This document shows, piece by piece, positions 14,808 to 23,155 of a stretch of DNA of 31,526 nucleotides (positions are counted from its first letter, which is position 1; every line of letters begins with the position of its first letter). The notes under the pieces were generated by a model. The model was not told where the DNA came from and made no database searches. It was given only the letters and a program-made list of their open reading frames with translations. Both the position numbers and the translations under genes were made by a program. The stretch comes from DATKHR01 sp035939575 (lineage in GTDB: Bacteria; Acidobacteriota; Vicinamibacteria; Vicinamibacterales; CAVVIG01), in the NCBI GenBank assembly GCA_035939575.1, contig DASZFS010000074.1, positions 1-31,526 on the forward strand, given 5' to 3'.

Positions 14808-16037
14808 TCATACGACCTCCCGGCGCAGCGTCGCCGCGATGGGCAGTCGTGTCACCAGGACCATGGGATAGGCGGCGGCGAGCACGGCGGTGAGCGCGAG
14901 CAGCACGGCGTGCAGCAACAGCGCTCGCGGCTCGAAGACGAAGAAATGCAGGGCGGCCGGAATGCCCGGCATTTTCTTGAGGATGGCATCGAGCCAGACT
15001 GACAGCGCCGCGCCCAGCGGCAGCGCCAGCAGGCCGCCGGTGCCGACGAGCAGCGCCGACTGGCTCAGCACGTCCGCCGCGACACGACCGCGCGAGAAGC
15101 CGAGCGCGCGGACGGCGGCGATCTCCGCCAGCCGCTGGTTGACCGAAACCGTGAGGAGCACGGCGATCAACAGAAAGCCAAACAGCATCGTGATGGTGGA
15201 GAGCACCGCCGAGATCTGCCGGAAGTAGCTGAAGCCCTGCTGCTGCATCCGGGCGACGATTTCGTCGTTCGTGGCTGGATGCAGATCGGGCCTGCGACGA
15301 CGGATGGCGGAGACAGCCGCGTCGGCGCCGTACCCGTCCTGCGACGCGACGAGCAGCATGTCCGCCTGATCCGCCTCCCCGACGCCGCCACACGTTGCCA
15401 TGACTGTCGCACGCGATGCGACCGCCGACATGTCCGCCGCACTGTCGAACGGGAAGTCTGCGACACCCACAACGCGAAAGTCCGTGGGACGCATCGCCGC
15501 CCGCTCGGCGCCGCACGTGACCCGCACCGCGACCGTCTGCCCGGGGGAGACGCCCAGTGCCCCGGCCAGCCGCCGATTGACCAGGAGCGGTGGCGCGGTC
15601 TCTCCGCCAGCAGATTGCGGCATCGCTCCCGGCAGGTCCGATCCCGCCACCAGGGTCCAGGGCCGGCGGCGCCCAGGATCCATCTCGACCAGCGCGCAGG
15701 CGATCGGCCGGCCTCCGGACGCCACCTCGGCGTCGGTCACCCGCATCGGTACCGCCTCGGCAATCTCCGGCAGCGCGCTGAGCTCTCTGGCGATCGCGCT
15801 TGCGTCTGGCAGGCGGGGCCCCCCGATCGGCGCGGCGTCGGTCGCCAGGACCCGCACGTCGAAGCCGACGCCGTCGAGCAGATCGCGGAACGAGACGACC
15901 AGGCCGCGCGAGAGCAGCAGCATGTCGAACAACAGCGCGCCGACGGCGGCGATCCCGACCACGCCCACACACGCGCGCGCGGGCTGACGCACCAGGCTTC
16001 GTGTCGCAAACGCCATTGACCTCGACAGGCTTCGCAC
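14808..16037 (-). CDS. FtsX-like ABC permease, full length
   Basis: A 409-residue membrane protein. The first helix is at about residues 21-46 (ARACVGVVGIAAVGALLFDML), then a periplasmic domain to about residue 265, then three helices: 272-300 (ITMLFGFLLIAVLLTVSV), 325-350 and 370-395. The coupling motif NQRLAEIAAVRALGFSRGRV follows the second helix, as in MacB/LolCE-type permeases. VSPGQTVAVRVTCG and RVVGVADFPFD belong to the periplasmic domain. A GTG at 16037 is used; an in-frame ATG at 16016 is equally possible and neither has a good ribosome site. The preceding permease gene ends 6 nt upstream. Its C-terminal codons contain a short ATGAAGG direct repeat next to the ATPase start. Confidence 0.88.
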   Translation of the reverse strand: MRSLSRSMAFATRSLVRQPARACVGVVGIAAVGALLFDMLLLSRGLVVSFRDLLDGVGFDVRVLATDAAPIGGPRLPDASAIARELSALPEIAEAVPMRVTDAEVASGGRPIACALVEMDPGRRRPWTLVAGSDLPGAMPQSAGGETAPPLLVNRRLAGALGVSPGQTVAVRVTCGAERAAMRPTDFRVVGVADFPFDSAADMSAVASRATVMATCGGVGEADQADMLLVASQDGYGADAAVSAIRRRRPDLHPATNDEIVARMQQQGFSYFRQISAVLSTITMLFGFLLIAVLLTVSVNQRLAEIAAVRALGFSRGRVAADVLSQSALLVGTGGLLALPLGAALSVWLDAILKKMPGIPAALHFFVFEPRALLLHAVLLALTAVLAAAYPMVLVTRLPIAATLRREVV

Positions 16038-16043
16038 GGTTCG

Positions 16044-16934
16044 CTACCGTCTTGCCAGGGGAAGGACGTCCTGCCGCAGGAGCGTCCACGAGGACGCCAT
16101 CGCCGCGAGGACGCCCAGCGGCACCGCCATCGCCGCCGACCGCAACGCGATGCGAGGCGTGATCCGCACGAACACCAGCGCGGTGTCGTACCGCCACTGG
16201 AAGAACCGGTTGATGCTGCCCTGGAACGCCGCCGACAGCAGGATCCCGACCACGGCGCCTGCCGCCGCGAGAACGAGACCCTCGACGAACACGTAGAGCA
16301 TGATCCGCCGTCGCCGGACGCCGACGAGCCGCAGGATCCCGACGGTCTCGCGCCGCTCATCGACGAGCATCAGCATGAGGGCGAGCAGAAAGATGCTGCT
16401 GGCGATAACCGTCACGATCGCGATGGCCAGATGAAAACGCTCGAGAACGATGAACGGCGCCGCGCGCTGGTCATCGCCGGCGCTCGAGCGGACGACGATG
16501 CCCGGGAGCGTCGAGAGGTCGCGGGTGACCGACTCCGCGCCCATCGCGTCTCCGACAGAGACATTGATGGCATCGACCGCCTCGCGGGCCTGGGGGTCAG
16601 TCGCGGCCGCGCCGTCGGTCGCGATCGCGAGCAGGTCGGGCAAGTGGAGCCTCGCTTCGTGCCGCGTGGCGCCAAGCCGCAACGGGTCGGGTACCGGCTC
16701 GTACGCGCCAGCGATCCGGAATCGCCTGGGGTAGGCGCCTGTCGGCTCGCTTGAGAGCGAGACGACATCGCCAATCGTGAGCCGTTCGGACTCGAGCAAC
16801 TGCCGGGAGACGAGGACCGAGGGCACATCGGGCCCCGGGGGTGTCGACACGTCGAGCGGGGCCGCATGGGGCGCGAAGGACGACAGCGCGGTCACGACGC
16901 AGGCTACGGCGACCGCGAGTCGCTGACGGGTCAT
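16044..16934 (-). CDS. short FtsX-like permease lacking the usual first helix region
   Basis: A 296-residue protein, about 110 residues shorter than its partner. The N-terminus (MTRQRLAVAVACVVTALSSF) looks like a signal peptide or short anchor rather than the amphipathic-plus-helix start of FtsX proteins. It then enters late in the periplasmic domain with SVLVSRQLLESERLTIGDVV. Three helices follow at about 155-178, 200-226 and 262-285, with the coupling motif DERRETVGILRLVGVRRRRI. The ATG at 16934 is chosen because CATAAT ends 6 nt upstream; MSHNRF at 16952 is the alternative, and the frame stays open far upstream only because of base composition. It heads the AttEFGH-like operon and is divergent from the gene at 16974. 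Confidence 0.8.
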   Translation of the reverse strand: MTRQRLAVAVACVVTALSSFAPHAAPLDVSTPPGPDVPSVLVSRQLLESERLTIGDVVSLSSEPTGAYPRRFRIAGAYEPVPDPLRLGATRHEARLHLPDLLAIATDGAAATDPQAREAVDAINVSVGDAMGAESVTRDLSTLPGIVVRSSAGDDQRAAPFIVLERFHLAIAIVTVIASSIFLLALMLMLVDERRETVGILRLVGVRRRRIMLYVFVEGLVLAAAGAVVGILLSAAFQGSINRFFQWRYDTALVFVRITPRIALRSAAMAVPLGVLAAMASSWTLLRQDVLPLARR

Positions 16935-16940
16935 GAATCG

Positions 16941-16946
16941 ATTATG
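16941..16946 (-). promoter_or_regulatory. -10-like hexamer for a leaderless start at 16934
   Basis: On the minus strand CATAAT ends exactly 6 nt before the ATG. A TTGGCA lies 15 bp upstream, a short but possible -35 spacing. It is the mirror image of the plus-strand CATAAT at 16957, 10 bp away. Confidence 0.5.
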
Positions 16947-16956
16947 GCTCATGGGA

Positions 16957-16962
16957 CATAAT
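16957..16962 (+). promoter_or_regulatory. -10-like hexamer for the gene at 16974
   Basis: CATAAT ends 11 nt before the ATG, which would leave a leader of only about 4-5 nt. Together with the minus-strand CATAAT it forms an inverted pair (ATTATG, 10 bp, CATAAT) at the centre of a divergent promoter. Confidence 0.4.
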
Positions 16963-16973
16963 GCCAATAGCCG

Positions 16974-17384
16974 ATGGATGCGCCGGAACGCTACGAGCAG
17001 CTGATCGCTTACCTCGAATCTCACCTTCCCGTACCGCTGGACAGGCAGGAGACCGCCGACGGCTCGCTCCAGTTCGTCGCTGGCGATCCGCCAGAGGTCG
17101 TCGTCCGCCTGACCGATTCGGCCGTCGTGATCTCGGAATTCGCCGCGGTCTGGGAAACGCCATTCGTGTTGACGCCACGGCCGCGGCGCGTCGGTGTGTT
17201 GAAGTGGAAGCGGCTGCCGGAAACCGCGCTCTTCAACGCGCTGGGCACGCTGCTGAAGGGCGCGCGCGAAGCGCGGGCGGCGCAGTTTCGGATCTGCGAG
17301 CAGTGCGGCCGGAGCATGCCGCCGGAGTGGCTCCGCGACGAGCGGACCTGCCAGGGGTGTGCGCGGCAGCAAATCGTCCATTGA
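16974..17384 (+). CDS. small protein with a C-terminal zinc ribbon, function unknown
   Basis: A 136-residue soluble protein. The N-terminal part is alpha/beta with no motif I recognise (YEQLIAYLESHLPVP, then a strand-rich section to about residue 75). A basic helix follows (NALGTLLKGAREARAAQF). The C-terminus has two CxxC pairs, CEQCG and CQGC, 17 residues apart, which should bind one zinc. No signal peptide is present, so it is cytoplasmic. A nucleic-acid or protein-binding adaptor role is possible but unsupported. It is divergent from the transporter operon with 39 nt between start codons, and is followed after 52 nt by the first AsmA-like gene, which has its own ribosome site. Confidence 0.75.
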   Translation: MDAPERYEQLIAYLESHLPVPLDRQETADGSLQFVAGDPPEVVVRLTDSAVVISEFAAVWETPFVLTPRPRRVGVLKWKRLPETALFNALGTLLKGAREARAAQFRICEQCGRSMPPEWLRDERTCQGCARQQIVH

Positions 17385-17436
17385 CGCGGCCCCCGTCTAC
17401 CCGTACGGTGATATCGTAAGCGGCGCCGGAGGACGC

Positions 17437-19152
17437 ATGCCGGGGACTGAACTGCCGGAGTCTCACGACCAGACCACACCACGGTCCGAGCGGATTCGCG
17501 GTCGACTCGACCGCATCTGGGAATGGGTCGAGGCTGCCGCCGTCGAGGCGCCCGGCATCCGCACCGTCCTCTTCCTCTGGAAACGGATTGGGTTGGCTGG
17601 CACCTTCGTCGTGCTCGTCGTCGTTGGCTACCCCATCGGCGAGTACTCGCTCATCAGCCTGGCCGCCAACCGCACGATCCCGAAGCTCGCCGGGGACTTC
17701 GGGATGGCGTTCGACGCGGACTGGTCGTACCACCCGTTGTCGCTGAAGGCGACCGCGCGCAACGTCAAGATCAGGCCGGAGCACCCCGCCAGCGCCGCAC
17801 CGATCTTCACAGCGTCCGAGGTGGAGTTTCAGGGCAGCGTGTCGAGCGCGCTGAGCTCGTTCTGGGACGCGGCGCACCTCCGCACACTGCATACGTTCAA
17901 CGAGATCACGATCCACAACGGCGAGCTGCATCTCGAGCGCTCACTGAGCGGTGCGATGAACGTCGCCGAGTTCTGGGACCGCATGCAGCCCGTGCGCCGG
18001 CGGGAGCTGAAGTCCGGGCTCTACCATATCAACGCGATCACCTTTGACGACGTGCGGATCGATTACCTGGAGCGGATCCCTGGCGACTCCGGTGGCGGGG
18101 TCATTCAGACGGCCCAGGCGAACGTTCATGTTGACGCCATCAACGGCTCCATCACCGATATCAGGGCCGTCGATCTCTCGAAGACGAGAGCCGGCGAGCG
18201 TCCCGTCATGCCGACCCGGATCAACCTATCGGGACGCTCCTCCGATGGCACGGTGGACATCCAGGGCGACATCGCGTTCGTGGACATCGGCACCGACGGG
18301 ACCGACGATCGCGACGTGCCCTCGCCGGCGCCGCCGCCGACCGATCCGCAGCTCCGCCGCGTGTCGCTCCAGTCGCCCGAGCCGCGAGCCACGACGGTCA
18401 TCTCCCGAATCGATGGACCCCTCTATCAGCTGTACGTTCAGCTGAGCAACATCGGCGCTGCCGCTTTCACGCGTACGGTGCCGGGCCTGGAGCTCGTCGC
18501 GACGCGCGGCGTCATCCACGGCAAGATCACGCTGCGCGATCAGCTCCCGACGTGCGAGTCGCAAACCGCGATGGCGGACGTCAGGTTCAGCCCGAACCCC
18601 GCCGTCGTTGTCGTGCCGGCGCGCTACCAGGAGCTTCAGCGTGGGCAGAATTACTCCTATTCTGGGAAGTTCGAGCCATGTGACCAGCTGGCCACCCCGC
18701 CTTCCGCACCTGGAGACGCGAATCCGGCGATACCCGCGAGTAACTCGAACGGGGCGGACAAGCCGAACGGGGTGCCAGTGTCAGGCGCAGCTCGCATGGT
18801 CCTGGCGTTCAACCGGCAGGCGACCGTGAACGCGCCCCCCGCAATCCGGTCGGCGGTCGCCCGAGACGAGCAGAAGGTGACGGGCGTGAGAGTTGCAAAC
18901 GCAGCCCTGAACGACGCGACGAACCGCGTCGCGGCCGAGCTGGGCAAGGCCGCGTCCAAAGTGCTCGGCCCACAGGGCCAGGCTGTTGTTCAGCAGTCGC
19001 TGAGCACTCAGCCGAACAGAGCGAATGGGGGCGGCGCAGCGGGGGCGCAGACCGACAACCCGCTCGCGAAGGGCGCGAAGAGCATCGGTCGTGGCATCAA
19101 ACGACTCTTCGGGGGCGACAAGAAGCCGAAGACTGCCCCCAGCCGTCAGTAG
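17437..19152 (+). CDS. AsmA/DUF748-like membrane-anchored periplasmic protein
   Basis: A 571-residue protein. A cytoplasmic N-terminus (about 45 residues, containing RGRLDRIWEWVEAAAVEAPG) is followed by one membrane helix at about 54-76 (AGTFVVLVVVGYPIGEYSLI). The rest is a long beta-rich region starting with DWSYHPLSLKATARNVKI, the usual AsmA opening, and including GDIAFVDIG and IHGKITLRDQ. The end is low-complexity and basic (GGGAAGAQTDNPLAKGAKSI, then KRLFGGDKKPK). AsmA-family proteins form grooves that move phospholipid between membranes; this protein is smaller than bridge-length members. The ATG at 17437 has GGAGG 4 nt upstream. It is followed by a second AsmA-like gene after 39 nt. Confidence 0.8.
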   Translation: MPGTELPESHDQTTPRSERIRGRLDRIWEWVEAAAVEAPGIRTVLFLWKRIGLAGTFVVLVVVGYPIGEYSLISLAANRTIPKLAGDFGMAFDADWSYHPLSLKATARNVKIRPEHPASAAPIFTASEVEFQGSVSSALSSFWDAAHLRTLHTFNEITIHNGELHLERSLSGAMNVAEFWDRMQPVRRRELKSGLYHINAITFDDVRIDYLERIPGDSGGGVIQTAQANVHVDAINGSITDIRAVDLSKTRAGERPVMPTRINLSGRSSDGTVDIQGDIAFVDIGTDGTDDRDVPSPAPPPTDPQLRRVSLQSPEPRATTVISRIDGPLYQLYVQLSNIGAAAFTRTVPGLELVATRGVIHGKITLRDQLPTCESQTAMADVRFSPNPAVVVVPARYQELQRGQNYSYSGKFEPCDQLATPPSAPGDANPAIPASNSNGADKPNGVPVSGAARMVLAFNRQATVNAPPAIRSAVARDEQKVTGVRVANAALNDATNRVAAELGKAASKVLGPQGQAVVQQSLSTQPNRANGGGAAGAQTDNPLAKGAKSIGRGIKRLFGGDKKPKTAPSRQ

Positions 19153-19191
19153 ACGAGGACGCCGGCGACATGAGGGGGAAGCCCGCCTGTT

Positions 19192-20841
19192 GTGAGATAC
19201 GCCCGCGCATGGATATGGATGCTCGTCGGCCTGAGCGCAGGGGTTGTCATCGGCCTTATCACCGCCCTTGTTTTCGTCGTGTCGGCGGTCCCCTTACGAT
19301 CGGATACGCTGAAGAAGCGCATCATCGAGACGCTGGCTGAACGACTCGACAGCGACGTCTCCGTCGACGACCTGTCACTGCGCGTCTTTCCTCGGCTCCA
19401 CGCGGAAGGCTTCGGCCTCAACATCCGCCAGCGCCGGCCGCGCGCCCGCGCCGCGAGCGCCCCACCCCTCATCGCGATCAGGTCGTTCAGCGTGGATGCG
19501 AGCCTGCTCGGTGTCTGGCGGAAGCGCGTCGCACACGTGAGCGTGAGCGGCCTCGTGATCTCCATCCCTCCGAATGACGACTCGGACGATGGCCTAGAGA
19601 TCGACGGCAGCAGCCGGCGGTCCCACCGCCTCCACGAGACGGCGGGTTCGGGCGCGCCACCGCCGGGCACGGCATCGACATCTGACCTGGCGTCTACCAC
19701 TGTGGTCATCGACGCGCTCGATACGCGCGACGCGCAACTCGTCATCATTCCCAAGGACTCAAAGAAGGCGCCAAAGATCTGGGCAATCCATCAACTGCAT
19801 CTGCAGAACGTCGGCACGGCGCAGCCGATGCCGTACCAGGCCGCGCTGACCAACGGCGTTCCGCCTGGCGAGATCGTCACGTCCGGCAACTTCGGACCGT
19901 GGGATCGCGGCAATCCCGGCGCCACGCCGCTCGACGGCGGCTTCACGTTCGACAACGCTGATCTGAGTGTCTTCAAGGGCATTGGCGGCACGCTGGCCTC
20001 ACGGGGATCGTTCGACGGAACGCTCAGCTGGATCGAGGTATACGGCGAAACCAACACCCCGAATTTCGTCGTCAGCGTCGGCAATCATCCTTTCCCCCTT
20101 CACACGAAGTACCAGACCATCGTCGACGGCACAAACGGCGACACCCGCCTCGAGCGCATCGACGCTGATTTTCTGCAGTCTTCGCTGGTCGCCAGGGGTG
20201 ACGTGCTCGACGGACCGCCAGGCCAGAAGGGCCGCACGGTGGCGCTCGACATCGACATGCGGAAAGCGCGGATCGAAGACGTGATGCGCATGGCGATCAA
20301 GGCTGAGACGCCGCCCATGACCGGAGCGCTCCAGCTGACAACCTCGTTCCTCCTGCCGCCGGGCGAGACGGATGTGGCCGACCGGTTGGTGCTGAAAGGA
20401 CGCTTCGCGCTCTTGCGCGCGAAGTTCACGAACGGCATCGTGCAGGCCAGGATCGTGGAGCTCAGCCACCGAGGGCGCGGCAGAAGCGCGGACCAGACGA
20501 AGGACGCGGTGCGGTCGGACTTCAGGGGGCGCTTTGTTCTCGGCGGCGGGAGCCTTGTGCTGCGGGACTTGACGTTCGGCGTCCCTGGCGCGCAGGTGAA
20601 GCTGGCCGGCCGTTACGGGATCAAGTCCGAGACGCTTGCCTTCACAGGAAGCCTGCTGATTGACGCCCGGGTGTCGCAGACGGTCAGCGGCTTCAAGTCG
20701 GTGCTGCTCAAGATCGCCGATCCGCTCTTCAACAAGCCGGGTGGGGGGAGTGAGATCCCGATCAAGATCGAAGGCACGCGCAGCGATCCGAAGTTCGGCC
20801 TCGACGTGCGACGCGTGATCAGGCGAAGCGGTAGCCCCTGA
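19192..20841 (+). CDS. second AsmA-like membrane-anchored protein
   Basis: A 549-residue protein from a GTG start. A membrane helix at about 8-33 (IWMLVGLSAGVVIGLITALV) leads into the AsmA N-terminal motif TLAERLDSDVSVDDLSLRVF, then FPRLHAEGFGLNI. A central block reads GIGGTLASRGSFDGTLSWIE, and the C-terminal beta repeats include GGGSLVLRDLTFGVPGAQV and GRYGIKSETLAFTGSLLIDA, typical of the AsmA C-terminal domain. The end IKIEGTRSDPKFGLDV is also characteristic. The pair with the preceding gene suggests joint work in envelope lipid traffic. Its last 23 nt overlap the 3' end of the convergent YgjP-type gene. Confidence 0.83.
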   Translation: MRYARAWIWMLVGLSAGVVIGLITALVFVVSAVPLRSDTLKKRIIETLAERLDSDVSVDDLSLRVFPRLHAEGFGLNIRQRRPRARAASAPPLIAIRSFSVDASLLGVWRKRVAHVSVSGLVISIPPNDDSDDGLEIDGSSRRSHRLHETAGSGAPPPGTASTSDLASTTVVIDALDTRDAQLVIIPKDSKKAPKIWAIHQLHLQNVGTAQPMPYQAALTNGVPPGEIVTSGNFGPWDRGNPGATPLDGGFTFDNADLSVFKGIGGTLASRGSFDGTLSWIEVYGETNTPNFVVSVGNHPFPLHTKYQTIVDGTNGDTRLERIDADFLQSSLVARGDVLDGPPGQKGRTVALDIDMRKARIEDVMRMAIKAETPPMTGALQLTTSFLLPPGETDVADRLVLKGRFALLRAKFTNGIVQARIVELSHRGRGRSADQTKDAVRSDFRGRFVLGGGSLVLRDLTFGVPGAQVKLAGRYGIKSETLAFTGSLLIDARVSQTVSGFKSVLLKIADPLFNKPGGGSEIPIKIEGTRSDPKFGLDVRRVIRRSGSP

Positions 20842-21409
20842 GGGATCGTCGCAGCTCCAGGTAGTCCGGGCACGCCTGGGCCACGAGCGCCCAGAACCTG
20901 GGCGAGTGGTCCATGCGCTTCAAGTGCATGAGCTCGTGAATGAGGACGTAGTCGCGCACGGCCTCAGGCATCCGGATGAGCCGCCAGTTCAGACAGATGT
21001 GGCCACGCGGCGAGCACGAGCCCCACCGCCATTTCTGGTTCCTGACGCTGATCTTTCGCACCTGCAGCCCATATATCGCCGCGAGCTCCAACAGGCGCGC
21101 CGGCAATTCCCGTTTCGCTCGCTCACGGAGCGCCGCATCCGGCGGGTCGTGCGCTGCAGGGCCAGCTGGTCCATGGCTGACGATGCCGACGATGCCGACA
21201 ATTTTCCTGGGGCGTTGTTGCTGCTTGAGTATCCACTCGCGCTCCTGTTCCACGAATGCCCGCGCGTCCCGTTTCGATCCCCAGCGGGGAATCGTCACGC
21301 GTACGGTGTTGTCGTCCGTCACGCGGATCACGTAGCGCCGGGCGCGAGGATGGCGGACGAACAGGAGTTCGGGCTGGGGCTGCTCTTCGAATGGAAGCGA
21401 CGCCTGCAT
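20819..21409 (-). CDS. YgjP/DUF45-type zinc metallopeptidase
   Basis: A 196-residue protein. The metal site is HELMH at about 158-162 with a third ligand in RMDHSPRFW (His168), matching the YgjP/WLM-like family. Upstream lies the diagnostic WRWGSCSPRGHICLNWRL (about 127-144). The N-terminal strand region has RHPRARRYVIRV. A linker at about 69-78 (KIVGIVGIVS) is made by a 9-bp repeat and is followed by a Pro/Ala-rich stretch. No signal peptide, so it is cytoplasmic. The start codon overlaps the stop of the GIY-YIG gene by one base (TGATG), which implies coupled translation. Confidence 0.88.
   Translation of the reverse strand: MQASLPFEEQPQPELLFVRHPRARRYVIRVTDDNTVRVTIPRWGSKRDARAFVEQEREWILKQQQRPRKIVGIVGIVSHGPAGPAAHDPPDAALRERAKRELPARLLELAAIYGLQVRKISVRNQKWRWGSCSPRGHICLNWRLIRMPEAVRDYVLIHELMHLKRMDHSPRFWALVAQACPDYLELRRSLRGYRFA
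21179..21201. repeat. 9-bp repeat in the YgjP-type gene
   Basis: GACGATGCC occurs twice and then degenerates. On the coding strand it gives Ile-Val-Gly steps in the linker before the catalytic domain. Confidence 0.75.
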
Positions 21410-21765
21410 CAGTGACCGCCGAACACGACGAATCCACGCTTGCGCAGGCTCTCGGCGAGCATGACCTCCATATCCTTGGCCTTTGCGTATGGCATGGGGT
21501 TGAGGTGTCTGTAGAGGCGTGGCACGAGGCGCTCGCCGAACTTGCGCACCACGCGCGCGGCTTTGATACCGGCTTTGTGGTTCTTGAATCGCTGCTCGGG
21601 TGACAGGCCGGTCATGCCTACATAGTAGCCGGCCTTGCCGTCGCCGTTCGGGTTGCGCAGATACACGACGTAGACGTTGTGATGATGAGCGTGGTGATGA
21701 TGAGCGTGGTGATGATGACGGCGGGGACGCGCCGGTTCCTCAGACGCGTCCGGCTTCTTCTTCAT
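21409..21765 (-). CDS. His-rich GIY-YIG domain protein
   Basis: A 118-residue protein. The GIY-YIG core reads VYVVYLRNPN then YYVGMTGLSPEQRFKNHKAG, with the conserved Arg in QRF and His in NHK; the C-terminal helix has the Glu in KDMEVMLAESL. Such single-domain proteins are related to nucleases such as UvrC-N and YhbQ; whether this one cuts DNA is unknown. Before the core, residues 17-29 are almost all His (HHHHAHHHHAHHH), encoded by a 15-bp repeat. The ATG at 21765 is preferred over a GTG at 21783. The 5' end overlaps the 3' end of rmuC by 26 nt and the 3' end overlaps the YgjP-type gene. Confidence 0.83.
   Translation of the reverse strand: MKKKPDASEEPARPRRHHHHAHHHHAHHHNVYVVYLRNPNGDGKAGYYVGMTGLSPEQRFKNHKAGIKAARVVRKFGERLVPRLYRHLNPMPYAKAKDMEVMLAESLRKRGFVVFGGH
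21679..21720. repeat. 15-bp repeat encoding a poly-His segment
   Basis: GTGATGATGAGCGTG is present 2.8 times in tandem. On the coding strand each unit encodes four His and one Ala in the N-terminal region of the GIY-YIG protein. Confidence 0.9.
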
Positions 21766-23155
21766 TACGATCATCATCACCATCGGTGAATGGCAGTCCG
21801 TCGGTCAACTCGGGGGCTTGGAGCATGCGGGGCACGCGGTCGATTGGCTCCAGCGCCTTGATCTCCTCCGCGCCGTTGGCGGCATGCAGCTCCTTGAGCT
21901 TGCGCGCCTTGATGAGCACGTTGCCCTCGAGCGAGCCGACCGCCTCGTTGTAGGCTTCGAGGCTGGACTTGAGACGGGTACCGAGCGTGTCGAAGCGCGC
22001 GCCGAGGGTGCGGACCGACTCATACAGCGACCGTCCGAGCTCGCTGATCTGACGCGCGTTCTCCTCCATCGCCTTCTGCTGCCACCCGTACGCCACCGCT
22101 CGCAGGAGCGCGATGAGCGTCGTCGGGCTCGCGGGGATGACACGCTTCTCGACGCCGAATTCGATGAGCGACGGATCCTGCTCCAGGGCAGCGCTGAAGA
22201 ACATCTCGCCCGGAAGGAACATGACGACGAACTCCGGCGTCGAGGTCACCTTCTCGAAATAGCCCTTGGTGGACAGCTGCGAGACGTGAGTCCGCACCTG
22301 TCGGGCATGATCCTGCAGCAGCTTCTGCCGCGAATCCTCGTCCGGTGCTTCGAGCGCACGGAGATAGGCATCGAGCGGCACCTTGGCGTCGACGACAATG
22401 TGCTTGCCGCCGGGCAGGTTGATGATCACATCGGGACGGATGCGGCCGTTCTCGGTGGCGATCGTCTCCTGCTCGGTGAAATGGCAGTGTTCGACCATGC
22501 CTGCCAGCTCCACGACCCGCTTGAGCTGCAGCTCGCCCCACCGCCCACGCACGCCCGGCCGCTTCAGGGCGTCCACGAGCCGCTGAGTCTGGCCACGAAG
22601 ATCCTGGCCAGTCAGATCGAGCGCCGCGATTTTCTCGATGAGCGTCGTCCCCGTCTCAATCCGGCGACGCTCGCTTTCTTTGATCTCGCGGTCAACCTGT
22701 TCCAGCGTCCGTGCCATCGGGGTGAGCAGGTCCTCAATGGCCTTGCGGCGGGAGTCGATGTCCGCGGTGGCCTCGGTGCGCACCTGCTGCAGCTTCGTCT
22801 GCGCGAGCGAGAGGAACTGCTCGTTGTTGCTCCTGAGCGCCTCGGCGCTGAGCGCGCTGAACGTGTCGCGAAGCTTGGACTCGGCGTCCTGATAGGCCGC
22901 CAGCCGTTCGGCATGGACCGCGCGCTGCTTGTCGAGCTCGCTTTGGAGCCGCGTGTGCCCCGCGCGCGCTGCAAGCCAGCCGGCCAGCGCTCCAATCGCG
23001 AGTCCGATGATGAGGAGACCAAGAATGCCGAGGACGCCGGGCAGGCTCAGCACGCTGACCTGGCCGCCGGCGGTGAGAGGTTCGATGGCCAATAAACTCG
23101 TGATCCCACTATAGATGATGCGCTCACTCAGCGCGAGACCACGAACGGAAGCCAT
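21740..23155 (-). CDS. rmuC: RmuC-family DNA recombination protein
   Basis: A 471-residue protein. An N-terminal membrane helix (about 38-64, GVLGILGLLIIGLAIGALAG) is followed by a long coiled coil (about 70-190). The RmuC nuclease-like domain contains VRGRWGELQLKRVVELAGM, then ENGRIRPDVIINLPGGK and HIVVDAKVPLDAYLRALEA, whose Asp and Lys match the PD-(D/E)xK-type core, and later FVVMFLPGEMFFSAAL. RmuC limits inversions and is linked to DNA-end metabolism. The first ATG (23155) overlaps the upstream zinc-ribbon gene by 28 nt. A GTG at 23053 would start right before the helix and is an alternative, with a TATAGT at 23110-23115 upstream of it. Confidence 0.9.
   Translation of the reverse strand: MASVRGLALSERIIYSGITSLLAIEPLTAGGQVSVLSLPGVLGILGLLIIGLAIGALAGWLAARAGHTRLQSELDKQRAVHAERLAAYQDAESKLRDTFSALSAEALRSNNEQFLSLAQTKLQQVRTEATADIDSRRKAIEDLLTPMARTLEQVDREIKESERRRIETGTTLIEKIAALDLTGQDLRGQTQRLVDALKRPGVRGRWGELQLKRVVELAGMVEHCHFTEQETIATENGRIRPDVIINLPGGKHIVVDAKVPLDAYLRALEAPDEDSRQKLLQDHARQVRTHVSQLSTKGYFEKVTSTPEFVVMFLPGEMFFSAALEQDPSLIEFGVEKRVIPASPTTLIALLRAVAYGWQQKAMEENARQISELGRSLYESVRTLGARFDTLGTRLKSSLEAYNEAVGSLEGNVLIKARKLKELHAANGAEEIKALEPIDRVPRMLQAPELTDGLPFTDGDDDRNEEEAGRV

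Noticed and set aside
16953..17381. Long N-terminal extension of the short permease frame
   Set aside because: It would run antisense through the zinc-ribbon gene and lacks the FtsX first helix; the CATAAT spacing favours 16934.
21818..23095. 425-codon plus-strand open frame
   Set aside because: It is a shadow of rmuC, whose motifs are intact on the minus strand.
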